Shown: positions 7,013 through 14,386 of the stretch, piece by piece
Numbering within the stretch: the stretch's first letter is position 1
Layout: the number at the start of each line of letters is the position of its first letter
From: an uncultured Eubacteriales bacterium
GTDB taxonomy: Bacteria > Bacillota > Clostridia > Christensenellales > CAG-138
Direction: 5' to 3'
Assembly (NCBI GenBank): GCA_900546845.1
Contig: UREK01000033.1
Span: forward strand, 1-19,958
DNA length: 19,958 bases
Notes under the pieces: generated by a model
What the model was told of the DNA's origin: nothing
What the model saw: the letters and a program-made list of their open reading frames with translations, nothing else
Database searches by the model: none
Translations under genes and position numbers: made by a program

Positions 7013-7998
7013 GGTTCCGCCTCCTCTCCTTTGGGCTCGGCCTGCCCGGCATCCGCTTGTTCCGGGGCGGGCCGCTTTTTGCACGTCAGCTTCCGCAAAA
7101 GCCCGCGCAGGTTCCGGTACAGCCGTTTGAAGAATGTGGCCATGCCCTTGAAGCTGAATTCTTTGCCGCCCATGAGGCCCTGCGGGCGGGTGATCATGAT
7201 GACGATGACCGCGAGGCCGTAGACGACGAGGCGCCATTTTTCAACGCTGCGCAGGATCTCCGGCAGCGCCGTGAGGAGCACCGTGCCGACGATGCTGCCC
7301 GTGATGCTTCCCATGCCGCCGAAGATTACCATGATGGTATATTCCGTGGATCTGACCATCATGAACATCTTGGGCTGCAAATAGCCGAGGTAATGGGCCA
7401 TCATGCCGCCGGCGATGCCCGCGTAAAGGGCGGACATGCACATGGCGAGCATCTTGTAGCGGAAGGCGTCGATGCCGCTCATCTGCGCCGCGAGCTCGTT
7501 CTCGCGGATGGCGAGCATGTTGCGCCCGTGCTTGGAATTCATCAGGAAGGCCGTGGCGGCGACGAAGACGGCCACGACCACGAAGGCGGAGCCGAGGTTC
7601 GTTTTCAAGGGGATACTTGCGACACCCTTCGCGCCGTCGAGCACGAACTGCTTGCCGCCGACGGTCATCGTCAGCTGCAAATTGTTGAAAATGAGGCGTA
7701 TGGCCTCACCAACGCCGAGCGTTGCAATACAGAAATAGTCGCCCTTGAGCTTGAGCGTGATGCTGCCGAGGCCTGCGCCCAGGAGCATGGCTACAAGGCC
7801 CGCCACGAGGAGGGCCGCCCAATAGGGGAGGCCGAAGGCCACCGTGCAGATGACGGAAGCGTACGCGCCGATGCACACGAACCCCGCATGGCCGAAGGAG
7901 AACATGCCCGTGTAGCCCGTGAGGATGGAGAGCCCCAGCACGACGAGGAGCGTATAACAGGATTGGATCAGGATCCCTTCGATATAATACCAACTCAT
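7009..7998 (-). CDS. livM: Branched-chain amino acid type ABC transporter permease LivM
   Basis: A 329-residue inner membrane permease with about eight or nine hydrophobic segments. It carries the typical LivM N-terminus (GLSILTGYTGMFSFGHAGF), the family motif LKGDYFCIATLGVGEAIRLI, and the coupling region IRENELAAQMSGIDAFRYKM that contacts the ATPases. The last 35 or so residues are a hydrophilic charged tail (KRPAPEQADAGQAEPKGEE) expected in the cytoplasm. The ATG at 7998 has AAGGAGGG 6 bases upstream. Only 12 bp separate it from livH, and it overlaps livG by 4 bp. With LivH it should form the heterodimeric channel of the importer. The actual substrate (branched-chain amino acids or another amide) cannot be settled from the sequence. 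Confidence 0.93.
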   Translation of the reverse strand: MSWYYIEGILIQSCYTLLVVLGLSILTGYTGMFSFGHAGFVCIGAYASVICTVAFGLPYWAALLVAGLVAMLLGAGLGSITLKLKGDYFCIATLGVGEAIRLIFNNLQLTMTVGGKQFVLDGAKGVASIPLKTNLGSAFVVVAVFVAATAFLMNSKHGRNMLAIRENELAAQMSGIDAFRYKMLAMCMSALYAGIAGGMMAHYLGYLQPKMFMMVRSTEYTIMVIFGGMGSITGSIVGTVLLTALPEILRSVEKWRLVVYGLAVIVIMITRPQGLMGGKEFSFKGMATFFKRLYRNLRGLLRKLTCKKRPAPEQADAGQAEPKGEEAEP

Positions 7999-8010
7999 GC
8001 GCCGCCCTCC

Positions 8011-8889
8011 TTAAGCCTTGTCTTCCGCAGCCTTGCCCATCAGGCCCGTGGGCTTGACGACGAGGACCAGGATCAGCAGGGCGTACACGAAGAGGTCGCG
8101 GAGGCTCGAGTTCCACGAGGCCACGAAGATCTCCATGATGCCGAGGAGCAGGGACCCCAAAATCGCGCCGGGCAGGCTGCCGAGGCCGCCGAAAACCGCC
8201 GCGACGAAGGACTTGTTCGTGACCTGCCCAATCGTGGGCCGGACGATGAAGCGCATGCCGTAGAGCATGCCTGCGAAGCCCGCGAGGACGCCACCCATCA
8301 GGAAGATGGTGAAGATGACGAGGCTGCCGTTGACGCCCATGAGGGTGGAGCCCTTTTCGCTGTAGGAGCAGGCGCGGATCGCAAGGCCGATCTTCGTCCT
8401 GTGTATGATAAACATCAGGATCAGCAAAGCGGCCGCCGACACGATGATCATCAGCAGGCTGTCCATGCCGAGGGAGAGGGAGCCGACCTTGACGCTGCTC
8501 GCAAAGATGGCGGGGTAGTTCCTGGGGGTGCCGTCAATCGAGGCGATGACGAAGTTCTCCAAGAAGATGGACGCGCCCATCGCGGAGATGATGAAGTAAA
8601 GGGACGGGGAATTGCGCTTGCGCAGCGGGTTGTAGACCAGCCGCTCCAGGATCACGGCCAGGAGGCCGCTGGCCAGGCCGCACAGCAGGAACGCCGCGAG
8701 AAATGGGCAGCCCAGCGCGGTCAGCGCGAAATAGCCGACATACGCGCCGACCATGATGACGCCGCCGTGGGCGAAGTTGGAAAAGTTCATGATGCTGTAA
8801 ACCAGCGAGTAGCCCACAGACATGAGGGCGTACATGCCGCCCAGGCATATGCCGTTGACGAGCTGCTGGAGATAGTACTCTAAACCCAT
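8011..8889 (-). CDS. livH: Branched-chain amino acid type ABC transporter permease LivH
   Basis: A 292-residue inner membrane permease of the LivH type with about eight hydrophobic segments. Recognisable family features are QQLVNGICLGGMYALMSVGY at the N-terminus, SIMNFSNFAHGGVIMVGAYV, the cytoplasmic coupling segment GLAIRACSYSEKGSTLMGVN, and FVAAVFGGLGSLPGAILGS. The length is the family norm. The ATG at 8889 has AAGGAGG 6 bases upstream. It follows livJ after a 90-bp gap containing a stable hairpin and precedes livM by 12 bp, so it begins the membrane-component block of the operon. Confidence 0.93.
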   Translation of the reverse strand: MGLEYYLQQLVNGICLGGMYALMSVGYSLVYSIMNFSNFAHGGVIMVGAYVGYFALTALGCPFLAAFLLCGLASGLLAVILERLVYNPLRKRNSPSLYFIISAMGASIFLENFVIASIDGTPRNYPAIFASSVKVGSLSLGMDSLLMIIVSAAALLILMFIIHRTKIGLAIRACSYSEKGSTLMGVNGSLVIFTIFLMGGVLAGFAGMLYGMRFIVRPTIGQVTNKSFVAAVFGGLGSLPGAILGSLLLGIMEIFVASWNSSLRDLFVYALLILVLVVKPTGLMGKAAEDKA

Positions 8890-8915
8890 AACAGCCTCCT
8901 TCTTTCTGTTGCTCT

Positions 8916-8942
8916 CAGGCGCCCTTGCAGGAAGGGCGCCTG
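8916..8942 (-). promoter_or_regulatory. Intercistronic stem-loop between livJ and livH
   Basis: A perfect 11-bp stem (CAGGCGCCCTT at 8916-8926, AAGGGCGCCTG at 8932-8942) with a 5-base loop lies in the 90-bp gap. On the minus strand it is followed by an A-rich stretch, not Ts, so a strong Rho-independent terminator is unlikely. Such structures after a binding-protein gene commonly protect the upstream message or limit read-through, giving more binding protein than permease. The structure is directly visible; the role is inferred. Confidence 0.6.
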
Positions 8943-8979
8943 GGGCGGTCTTGATGGTGCGGGCGGGCCTGCAATGGGC

Positions 8980-10146
8980 TTATTCTCCGGCGATGTTGGT
9001 GACGAAGCTGTAGGTTTTGTTGACGCCGTCCACCTGCTCGACGCAGCCGCTCTTGCCGACGGGGTTGTGGGTTTCAGGGGAAATTTTGATGGTGCCGGTC
9101 ATGCCCTCGACCTCGATCTGCGTGTAAGCGTTGGCGATGGCCTCAGGGTCGTCGCTGCCTGCGTGTTCCACCGCGGCGCACCAGGTCAGGAATGCGTCAT
9201 AGGCCATGTAGCCGTTGAGCTCCATCTTGGCGCCGCCGTACCGTTCGGCATATTCCGTGCGGAACGCCTCGCCGGAGGGGTCGGTCAGCGAAACGTGGTT
9301 GATGACGTAGCTGCCGTTCACGTCCTCCGCCGCGTCAAAGAGCACCTCGGACGCGCAGCCGTCGCCGCCGAGCATGGGCAGGCCGATGCCCAAGGTGCGA
9401 GCCTGCTTGTGGATCATCATGAAATCCTGGTAGAAGATCGGGGTGAAGATGATCTCGGGGTTCGCTTCCTTAATTTTAGTGAGCTGCGCGGTGAAGTCCG
9501 TGTCGCCCGCGGTGTAGCCCTCCTCGGCCACGATCTCGCCGCCCTTTGCGGTGAATACGGCGATGAAGTTGTCCTTGAGGCCCTGGCCGTAGTCGTCGTT
9601 TACGTCATAGAGGATGGCGGCCTTGGTGAATTTGAGGTGGTCGGCCACGAAAGACCCTGCGATTTTGCCCTGCTCCGGGTCGATAAAACAAACGCGGAAG
9701 TTGTACTCCTTGAGCACGCCGTCCTGCACGGTCACGCTTTCGTTGGTGGCCACGGTGGCGAGGTCGGGAACCTTGTATTCATCCAGGACGGACTGGATGG
9801 CGATAGCCTGGCCGGATGCGTTGGGGCCGAGGATGGCGCAGACCCGGTCCTGCGCGCAGAGGCGGCGGGCCACGTTGACGGCCTCCTGCGCGTCGCCCTT
9901 GGTGTCGTAGCAGATGAGCTGGATCTGCCGGCCGAGCAGGCCGCCCTCGGCGTTCTTGTTGTCCACCAGCATCTTGAGGGTCTGGCTCTCGCAGATGCCG
10001 TAGGCCGCCTGGTCGCCCGTGAGGGAGCCGATCCAGCCGACCTTGATGACGTCTCCGCCGGCGGGGGCGCTGCCGCAGGCGGCGCCGAGCACGGCGAGGG
10101 AAAGGGCCAGCGCGGCGGCGCAGATGAGAGAAATAAGCTTCTTCAT
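8980..10146 (-). CDS. livJ: Branched-chain amino acid type substrate-binding lipoprotein
   Basis: A 388-residue extracellular binding protein of the periplasmic-binding fold type I (LivJ/LivK, Peripla_BP_6). It starts with a lipoprotein signal: MKK, a hydrophobic stretch, then LGAAC with Cys24 as the lipid-anchored residue. The residue at -3 is Gly rather than the usual Leu or Val, a weak lipobox. Mature features include IKVGWIGSLTGDQAAYG (34-50), GPNASGQAIAIQSVLDEYKV (hinge and ligand region) and ANPEIIFTPIFYQDF. The ATG at 10146 has AGGAGG 7 bases upstream. It is the first gene of the liv operon and divergent from bmpA. The ligand is most likely a branched-chain or other small amino acid, but the family also binds amides and urea. 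Confidence 0.92.
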   Translation of the reverse strand: MKKLISLICAAALALSLAVLGAACGSAPAGGDVIKVGWIGSLTGDQAAYGICESQTLKMLVDNKNAEGGLLGRQIQLICYDTKGDAQEAVNVARRLCAQDRVCAILGPNASGQAIAIQSVLDEYKVPDLATVATNESVTVQDGVLKEYNFRVCFIDPEQGKIAGSFVADHLKFTKAAILYDVNDDYGQGLKDNFIAVFTAKGGEIVAEEGYTAGDTDFTAQLTKIKEANPEIIFTPIFYQDFMMIHKQARTLGIGLPMLGGDGCASEVLFDAAEDVNGSYVINHVSLTDPSGEAFRTEYAERYGGAKMELNGYMAYDAFLTWCAAVEHAGSDDPEAIANAYTQIEVEGMTGTIKISPETHNPVGKSGCVEQVDGVNKTYSFVTNIAGE

Positions 10147-10211
10147 TACGGAACCTCCTGTTTTTTTATTCCGTCACCACCTCCATCCAGAGCGTGGTGC
10201 AGCGAACGGCA

Positions 10212-10257
10212 AAATATATGGGCGGCATGGGTTATGCCCGCCCGTAAATATATATTT
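10212..10257. promoter_or_regulatory. Long inverted repeat in the livJ-bmpA divergent region
   Basis: The left arm AAATATAT-GGGCGGCAT (10212-10228) pairs with the right arm ATGCC-C-GCCC (10234-10243) and ATATATTT (10250-10257), with one bulged C, six unpaired bases and a 5-base loop. On the minus strand the GC stem is followed by ATATATTTT, so it could act as an attenuator-like hairpin in the livJ leader. As DNA it could be an operator. I could not place a convincing livJ promoter. Confidence 0.5.
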
Positions 10258-10281
10258 GTCATGGCGCGGAATTATGCCCGC
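10232..10281. repeat. Two direct copies of TTATGCCCGC, 40 bp apart
   Basis: The 10-mer TTATGCCCGC occurs at 10232-10241 and 10272-10281, an exact 40-bp spacing that is close to four helical turns. The first copy overlaps the right arm of the long inverted repeat. Position and phasing fit binding sites for a dimeric or looping regulator shared by the liv and bmp operons. That role is inferred. Confidence 0.45.
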
Positions 10282-10308
10282 TCCAGCCGGAATCGTGAGC
10301 GGGGCCGA

Positions 10309-10337
10309 TTGACGGATCATGTGTTTAGTTGTATACT
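10309..10337 (+). promoter_or_regulatory. Sigma-A-type promoter of the bmpA operon
   Basis: TTGACG (10309-10314) and TATACT (10332-10337) are separated by exactly 17 bp, each one mismatch from the housekeeping consensus. Transcription would start near 10344, leaving a leader of about 70 bases before bmpA. This is the best promoter in the window. Confidence 0.8.
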
Positions 10338-10348
10338 ATTTATTGTGA

Positions 10349-10380
10349 TTCATCCGGAACACACAGGTCTGCCGGATGAA
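10349..10380 (+). promoter_or_regulatory. Perfect 9-bp inverted repeat in the bmpA leader
   Basis: TTCATCCGG (10349-10357) and CCGGATGAA (10372-10380) form an exact inverted repeat with a 14-base spacer, beginning just after the expected transcription start. It could be a repressor operator (for example of a purine or nucleoside regulator) or an RNA stem-loop. It does not have the conserved core of the purine riboswitch that I would recognise. Confidence 0.5.
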
Positions 10381-10416
10381 AAACCATGCCACAAAATGAA
10401 AAGAGAGGAACGAACA

Positions 10417-11550
10417 ATGAAAAAACTGATTGCCCTGATGCTTGCCCTGGTATTGGCAGTCGCTGCGTTCGGCTGCAACAACGCGCCCGCCAATGACGAC
10501 GGCAATGACAACAAGGACGGGAACGGCGACGTTTACAACGTCGTGAGCCTCGTGAACGGCAACCTCGGCGACAAGTCCTTCTTCGACTCTGCCGAAGCCG
10601 GCCTCAAGGCGCTCCAGGACGCCGGCCGCATCACCTACAAGACCATCGAGATGGGCGGCACGGATGAAGACCAGCCCAAGTGGCTCGAGACGCTCTACGA
10701 AGTTGCGGAATCCGGCGAGTATGACCTCATCATCTGCGGCACCTACCAGATGCCCGAGTACCTCAAGGAAGTCGCCACCAAGTATCCGGATCAGAAGTTC
10801 CTGATCTACGACGATACCACCCATGTGGGCGAGAACGCGAACGTCGTGAACTTCTCTTACAAGCAGAACGACATGGGTTACCTCGTCGGTGTGTTCGCCG
10901 CTGCGATGACCTCCGAGACCTCCGTTGCGAACATCAATGCCGAGAAGGTCGTCGGCTTTGTCGGCGGCGTGGACAGCCCCGTCATCAACGACTTCCTCTA
11001 TGGCTTCCTCCAGGGCGTGCAGGACACCGACCCGGAAGTCAAGGTCGATACCCGCTACGTCAACTCCTATGTTGATACCGCAACCGCCAAGGAAATGGCG
11101 CTCTCCATGATCAACGACAACGCCTGCGACATCATCTGGGGCGTTGCGGGCCTCTCCGGCAACGGTGCGGCGGAAGCCTGCGAGGAGACCGGCAAGAGCT
11201 GGTTCGTCGGCGTTGACTCCGACCAGGAGCTCACCCTGCCCGACGCGCAGAAGGCCATCACCCTGACCTCCGGCCTCAAGAACATCGGCCAGTCCCTCAT
11301 TTGGTTCTTTGACAAGTGGGACGCCGGTGAGGCGGAAGCCCTCTTCGGCACTCAGGTCAACCTCGGCCTCAACGAGGGCGGCGTTGGCATCGTGACGGAC
11401 AAGAACTTCAAGAACGTTGCGCCGCAGGCCGTGCAGGACGCCGTGCTTGCCGCGCAGGAGAAGGTCGCAAATGGCGAGATCACCGTCCCCACCGCCATCG
11501 GCGATGAGACCAACGGCGTCGTCGCGCTGCGCGACTCCATGCAGCCGTAA
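10417..11550 (+). CDS. bmpA: BMP family nucleoside-binding lipoprotein
   Basis: A 377-residue substrate-binding lipoprotein of the BMP/Med family, whose characterised members (PnrA of Treponema, the BmpA/NupN type of Gram-positives) bind purine or other nucleosides. The signal peptide is MKKLIALMLALVLAVAAFGC with lipid-anchored Cys20, followed by an Asp/Asn/Gly linker (NDDGNDNKDGNGD). The mature protein begins VYNVVSLVNGNLGDKSFFD, where GDKSFFDSA is the conserved family segment, and YDLIICGTYQMPEYLKEVA matches the usual second strand region. GVDSDQE (about 266-272) is the family's typical hinge motif. The start at 10417 has GAGGA 7 bases upstream and gives a proper signal peptide. The open frame continuing to 8974 is antisense to livJ and is not translated as part of this gene. 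Confidence 0.93.
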   Translation: MKKLIALMLALVLAVAAFGCNNAPANDDGNDNKDGNGDVYNVVSLVNGNLGDKSFFDSAEAGLKALQDAGRITYKTIEMGGTDEDQPKWLETLYEVAESGEYDLIICGTYQMPEYLKEVATKYPDQKFLIYDDTTHVGENANVVNFSYKQNDMGYLVGVFAAAMTSETSVANINAEKVVGFVGGVDSPVINDFLYGFLQGVQDTDPEVKVDTRYVNSYVDTATAKEMALSMINDNACDIIWGVAGLSGNGAAEACEETGKSWFVGVDSDQELTLPDAQKAITLTSGLKNIGQSLIWFFDKWDAGEAEALFGTQVNLGLNEGGVGIVTDKNFKNVAPQAVQDAVLAAQEKVANGEITVPTAIGDETNGVVALRDSMQP

Positions 11551-11570
11551 CAACCTCATACAAATCAAAT

Positions 11571-11599
11571 TCGAGCCGGCCGGTTTTCCGCCGGCTCGA
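11571..11599 (+). promoter_or_regulatory. First stem-loop after bmpA
   Basis: TCGAGCCGGC (11571-11580) pairs perfectly with GCCGGCTCGA (11590-11599) around a 9-base loop, 20 bp past the bmpA stop. No T tail follows. It probably stabilises the bmpA message end or reduces read-through. Confidence 0.55.
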
Positions 11600-11654
11600 C
11601 CGGCCGAATCCGGCCAATCGCGGTTGAGATCGGCCCAAATAACGCAAACGAGCC

Positions 11655-11683
11655 GGGGGGAGCTAATTGTCGTGGCTCCCCCC
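11655..11683 (+). promoter_or_regulatory. Second stem-loop after bmpA
   Basis: GGGGGGAGC (11655-11663) pairs with GCTCCCCCC (11675-11683) around an 11-base loop, ending 38 bp before the ATPase start codon. The following AGCTTGCTTTATC is only weakly T-rich. This could be a leaky terminator lowering expression of the downstream ATPase and permeases relative to the binding protein. Confidence 0.55.
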
Positions 11684-11721
11684 AGCTTGCTTTATCAAGA
11701 AAAGGAGGGGACGAAAAGCCA

Positions 11722-13284
11722 ATGCCGCAAGACGAATTCGTTGTGCAGATGAAGGGGATCACCAAGGTGTATCCCAACGGCATTGCCGCAAACCAGGGCG
11801 TGGACTTCAACGTGCGCCGGGGGGAGATCCATGCGCTGATGGGCGAGAACGGCGCGGGGAAATCCACGCTGATGAAAATGCTCTTTGGCCTGGAGCAGCC
11901 CACGGCGGGCGAGATCATCGTAAACGGGGAACCGGTGCGCCTGACCTCCCCGACGGTTGCGATCGCAAAGGGCATCGGCATGGTGCATCAGCACTTCATG
12001 CTTGTGCCAAGCCTTACTGTGGCGGAAAACATCGTGCTCGGGATGGCGCCCAAGAAGGGCATGTTTATCGATTATAAAAAAGCGGTCGAGATCACGGAGG
12101 AATTTTCTCAAAAGTACAACCTCCATGTGGAACCGGACAAGCGGGTGATGGACATCCCCGTCGGCATGAAGCAGAAGGTAGAAATCCTGAAAGCACTCGT
12201 GCGCGGCGCGAAGATCCTCATCCTCGACGAGCCCACCGCCGTCCTGACCACACAGGAGACGGAGGAGCTCTTCCGGGAGCTGATCCACCTCAAGGAACAG
12301 GGCTACACGATCATTTTCATTTCGCATAAACTCAAGGAAATCAAGCAGATCACGGACCGGCTGACCATCATGCGCGGCGGCCGTTCCATGGGCGTATACG
12401 AAACCGCCGACATCACCGAGCAGGAGATCTCCCGCTTGATGGTGGGGCGCGACGTGGTGCTCGCCGTGCAGAAGGACAAGGCGCGGCCCGGGGAGCCAGT
12501 GCTCCAGGTACGGGATCTCGAGTACACCAACGAATGGAACAAGAAGATGCTCGACAAGGTATCCTTCTCTGTGCGGCGGGGCGAGATCCTCGGCGTGGCG
12601 GGCGTGGAGGGCAACGGCCAGGGCGAACTTGTGGAGATGCTCTTCAACCTGAACCGGCCGGACGCCGGAACCGCGGCCGTGAACGGCATGAACGTCATCG
12701 GCATGCCACAGGATAAGATCCGCGCCTTGGGCGTGTCGCTCATCCCGGAGGACCGGATGACCTATGGCATTGCGGGCGCGGCCACCATCGAGGAGAACCT
12801 CATCTCCGACCGTGTGAATGAAAAACGGTTTAACAAGGGGCCGCTGTTCAACATGAAGGCGATCCACGCGGAGAGCGACCGGCTCATCAATGATTTCACC
12901 GTGCTGTGCAAATCCCGCCAGCAGAAGGTGCAGATGCTTTCCGGCGGCAACATCCAGAAGGTCGTCGTGGCGCGCGAATTCTCGAGCGGCCCGCAGCTCA
13001 TCATCGCGGATCAGCCCACCCGCGGCATCGACGTGGGCGCGACAGAGTTCATCCGCAAAAAGCTCGTGGAGCTTTCGCGCGCGGGCGCGGCGGTGCTGCT
13101 CGTCTCCGCGGATCTCAACGAGGTCATGGAGCTTTCCGACAGCCTCATCGTCATGTACGGCGGGAAGATCGCCGCGTACTTCGAGGATACCTCCACGCTG
13201 ACCGATGAGATCATGGGCGAATACATGCTCGGCCTCAAGCGCCAGAGCGATGAAGAAATCAGGAGGGTTTGCCATGAGGGATAA
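11722..13284 (+). CDS. nupO: Nucleoside ABC transporter ATPase (two ATPase domains)
   Basis: A 520-residue protein with two fused ABC ATPase domains, as in the sugar-type RbsA and in NupO (YufO) of nucleoside importers. Domain 1 has Walker A GENGAGKS (41-48), a degenerate signature (IPVGMKQKVEILKAL) and Walker B LILDEPTAVLT. Domain 2 has a degenerate Walker A (VEGNGQGE), a good signature (LSGGNIQKVVVAREF) and a Walker B reading IADQPTRGID, with Gln where the catalytic Glu normally is. That asymmetry is usual for this family, so one composite site is probably the main hydrolytic one. The ATG at 11722 has AAAGGAGGGG about 11 bases upstream. It follows bmpA by 171 bp and overlaps the first permease by 11 bp. 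Confidence 0.93.
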   Translation: MPQDEFVVQMKGITKVYPNGIAANQGVDFNVRRGEIHALMGENGAGKSTLMKMLFGLEQPTAGEIIVNGEPVRLTSPTVAIAKGIGMVHQHFMLVPSLTVAENIVLGMAPKKGMFIDYKKAVEITEEFSQKYNLHVEPDKRVMDIPVGMKQKVEILKALVRGAKILILDEPTAVLTTQETEELFRELIHLKEQGYTIIFISHKLKEIKQITDRLTIMRGGRSMGVYETADITEQEISRLMVGRDVVLAVQKDKARPGEPVLQVRDLEYTNEWNKKMLDKVSFSVRRGEILGVAGVEGNGQGELVEMLFNLNRPDAGTAAVNGMNVIGMPQDKIRALGVSLIPEDRMTYGIAGAATIEENLISDRVNEKRFNKGPLFNMKAIHAESDRLINDFTVLCKSRQQKVQMLSGGNIQKVVVAREFSSGPQLIIADQPTRGIDVGATEFIRKKLVELSRAGAAVLLVSADLNEVMELSDSLIVMYGGKIAAYFEDTSTLTDEIMGEYMLGLKRQSDEEIRRVCHEG

Positions 13285-14386
13285 GCGGTTAATGCTCTTT
13301 GAAGTGGCGCGCGGCGCGGCGGCGATCCTGCTTGCGCTCTTTGTAGCGACCATCTTCATCTTCCTTTGCTCCGATGAGCCGATGACCGCGCTGCGATATC
13401 TGCTGGTCGGCCCGGTCGTGAAGAACAGCGGCGGCTTCAACACCACGAGCTTTTACACCATCCTCGCCGCGATGATCCCGACGATCTTCACCGGCCTTGC
13501 GACGTGCGTGATGTTCTCCGCCGGGCAGTTCAACCTTGCGAGCGAGGGCGGCGTGATGGCGGGCGGCTTCGTCGCGGCGCTGTGCGGCATTTACATCCGG
13601 ATGAACACGGGCCTCCACGCGGTTGTCTGCGTGCTGATCGCCGCGGCGGTCTGCGGGCTCATCATGCTGATCCCGGCGCTTCTCAAGGTGAAGCTCGGCG
13701 CGAGCGAGATGGTCACGAGCCTCATGCTCAACTACATCATCATGTACGTTGTGCTGCACTTCCTCAACTATAACTTCGCGGACCGCTCCAAGGGCTCCAC
13801 GCAGACGTACGCCTTTGCGGAGACCGCGCAGATCTCCGGGCTGGTGCCGGGCGGCAGCAAGCTGAGCTGGGGATTTGTGGTGGCGCTCGTGTTCGTTTTG
13901 ATCATCGCGCTGTTCATGTACCGCACCAAATGGGGCTATGCGATCCGGATGATCGGCATCAACAAGTCCTTCTCCGCATATTCCGGCATGAAGGTCGGCG
14001 GTGTGATCGTGCTTTCCCAGGTCATCGGCGGCGTGCTCGCGGGCCTTGGCGGCAGCATCGAGGTCCTGGGCCGGTACAGCACGTTCCTCTGGAAGGAGCT
14101 CCCCGGCTATGGCTGGACAGGCGTGACCATCGCCATCCTCGCCAAGAACAACCCGATCTTCGTCCCATTTGCGGCGTTCTTCATCGCATACCTGAACAAG
14201 GGGTGCATGCTGATGGCGACCTACAGCGACGTGCCCTCCGAGATGATCGACATCATCCAGGCGGCGATCTTCCTGTTCTTCGCCGCGGAGCAGTTCCTCG
14301 CGCGCTACCGGCAGAAGATCGTCGTGCGCAATACGCAGGCGGATCTTGCAAAGATTGAAACCGGGAAGGAGGCAGAGGCGCAATGA
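13274..14386 (+). CDS. nupP: Nucleoside ABC transporter permease 1
   Basis: A 370-residue inner membrane permease of the BPD_transp_2 superfamily, matching NupP (YufP) in size and gene order. It has roughly nine or ten hydrophobic segments, an N-terminal membrane helix (about 10-30), and family segments FSAGQFNLASEGGVMAGGFV, LGASEMVTSLMLNYI and the cytoplasmic loop WGYAIRMIGINKSFSAYSGM that docks on the ATPase. A hydrophilic tail ends in TGKEAEAQ. The start at 13274 has AGGAGGG 6 bases upstream and overlaps the ATPase stop by 11 bp. Its own stop overlaps the next permease by 4 bp (ATGA). The open frame extends to 13205, inside the ATPase gene, but without a ribosome binding site. Confidence 0.92.
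   Translation: MRDKRLMLFEVARGAAAILLALFVATIFIFLCSDEPMTALRYLLVGPVVKNSGGFNTTSFYTILAAMIPTIFTGLATCVMFSAGQFNLASEGGVMAGGFVAALCGIYIRMNTGLHAVVCVLIAAAVCGLIMLIPALLKVKLGASEMVTSLMLNYIIMYVVLHFLNYNFADRSKGSTQTYAFAETAQISGLVPGGSKLSWGFVVALVFVLIIALFMYRTKWGYAIRMIGINKSFSAYSGMKVGGVIVLSQVIGGVLAGLGGSIEVLGRYSTFLWKELPGYGWTGVTIAILAKNNPIFVPFAAFFIAYLNKGCMLMATYSDVPSEMIDIIQAAIFLFFAAEQFLARYRQKIVVRNTQADLAKIETGKEAEAQ

Noticed and set aside
6928..8883. A 651-residue open frame on the plus strand opposite livM and livH
   Set aside because: It is rich in His, Asp, Glu, Arg and Ala with no domain, as expected from the antisense of GC-rich genes, and the minus strand encodes well-defined permeases with proper ribosome binding sites.
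8974..10416. Long N-terminal extension of the bmpA frame
   Set aside because: This part is antisense to livJ and crosses the bmpA promoter. The signal peptide, ribosome binding site and promoter all place the start at 10417.
10200..10416. Purine riboswitch upstream of bmpA
   Set aside because: Nucleoside importers are often so controlled, but I cannot find the conserved three-way-junction core sequences, and most of the structured part lies upstream of the predicted transcription start.
11695..13446. A 583-residue minus-strand frame opposite the ATPase gene
   Set aside because: Composition (His/Asp/Leu/Val repeats) is that of an antisense shadow; the plus-strand frame carries both ATPase domains.
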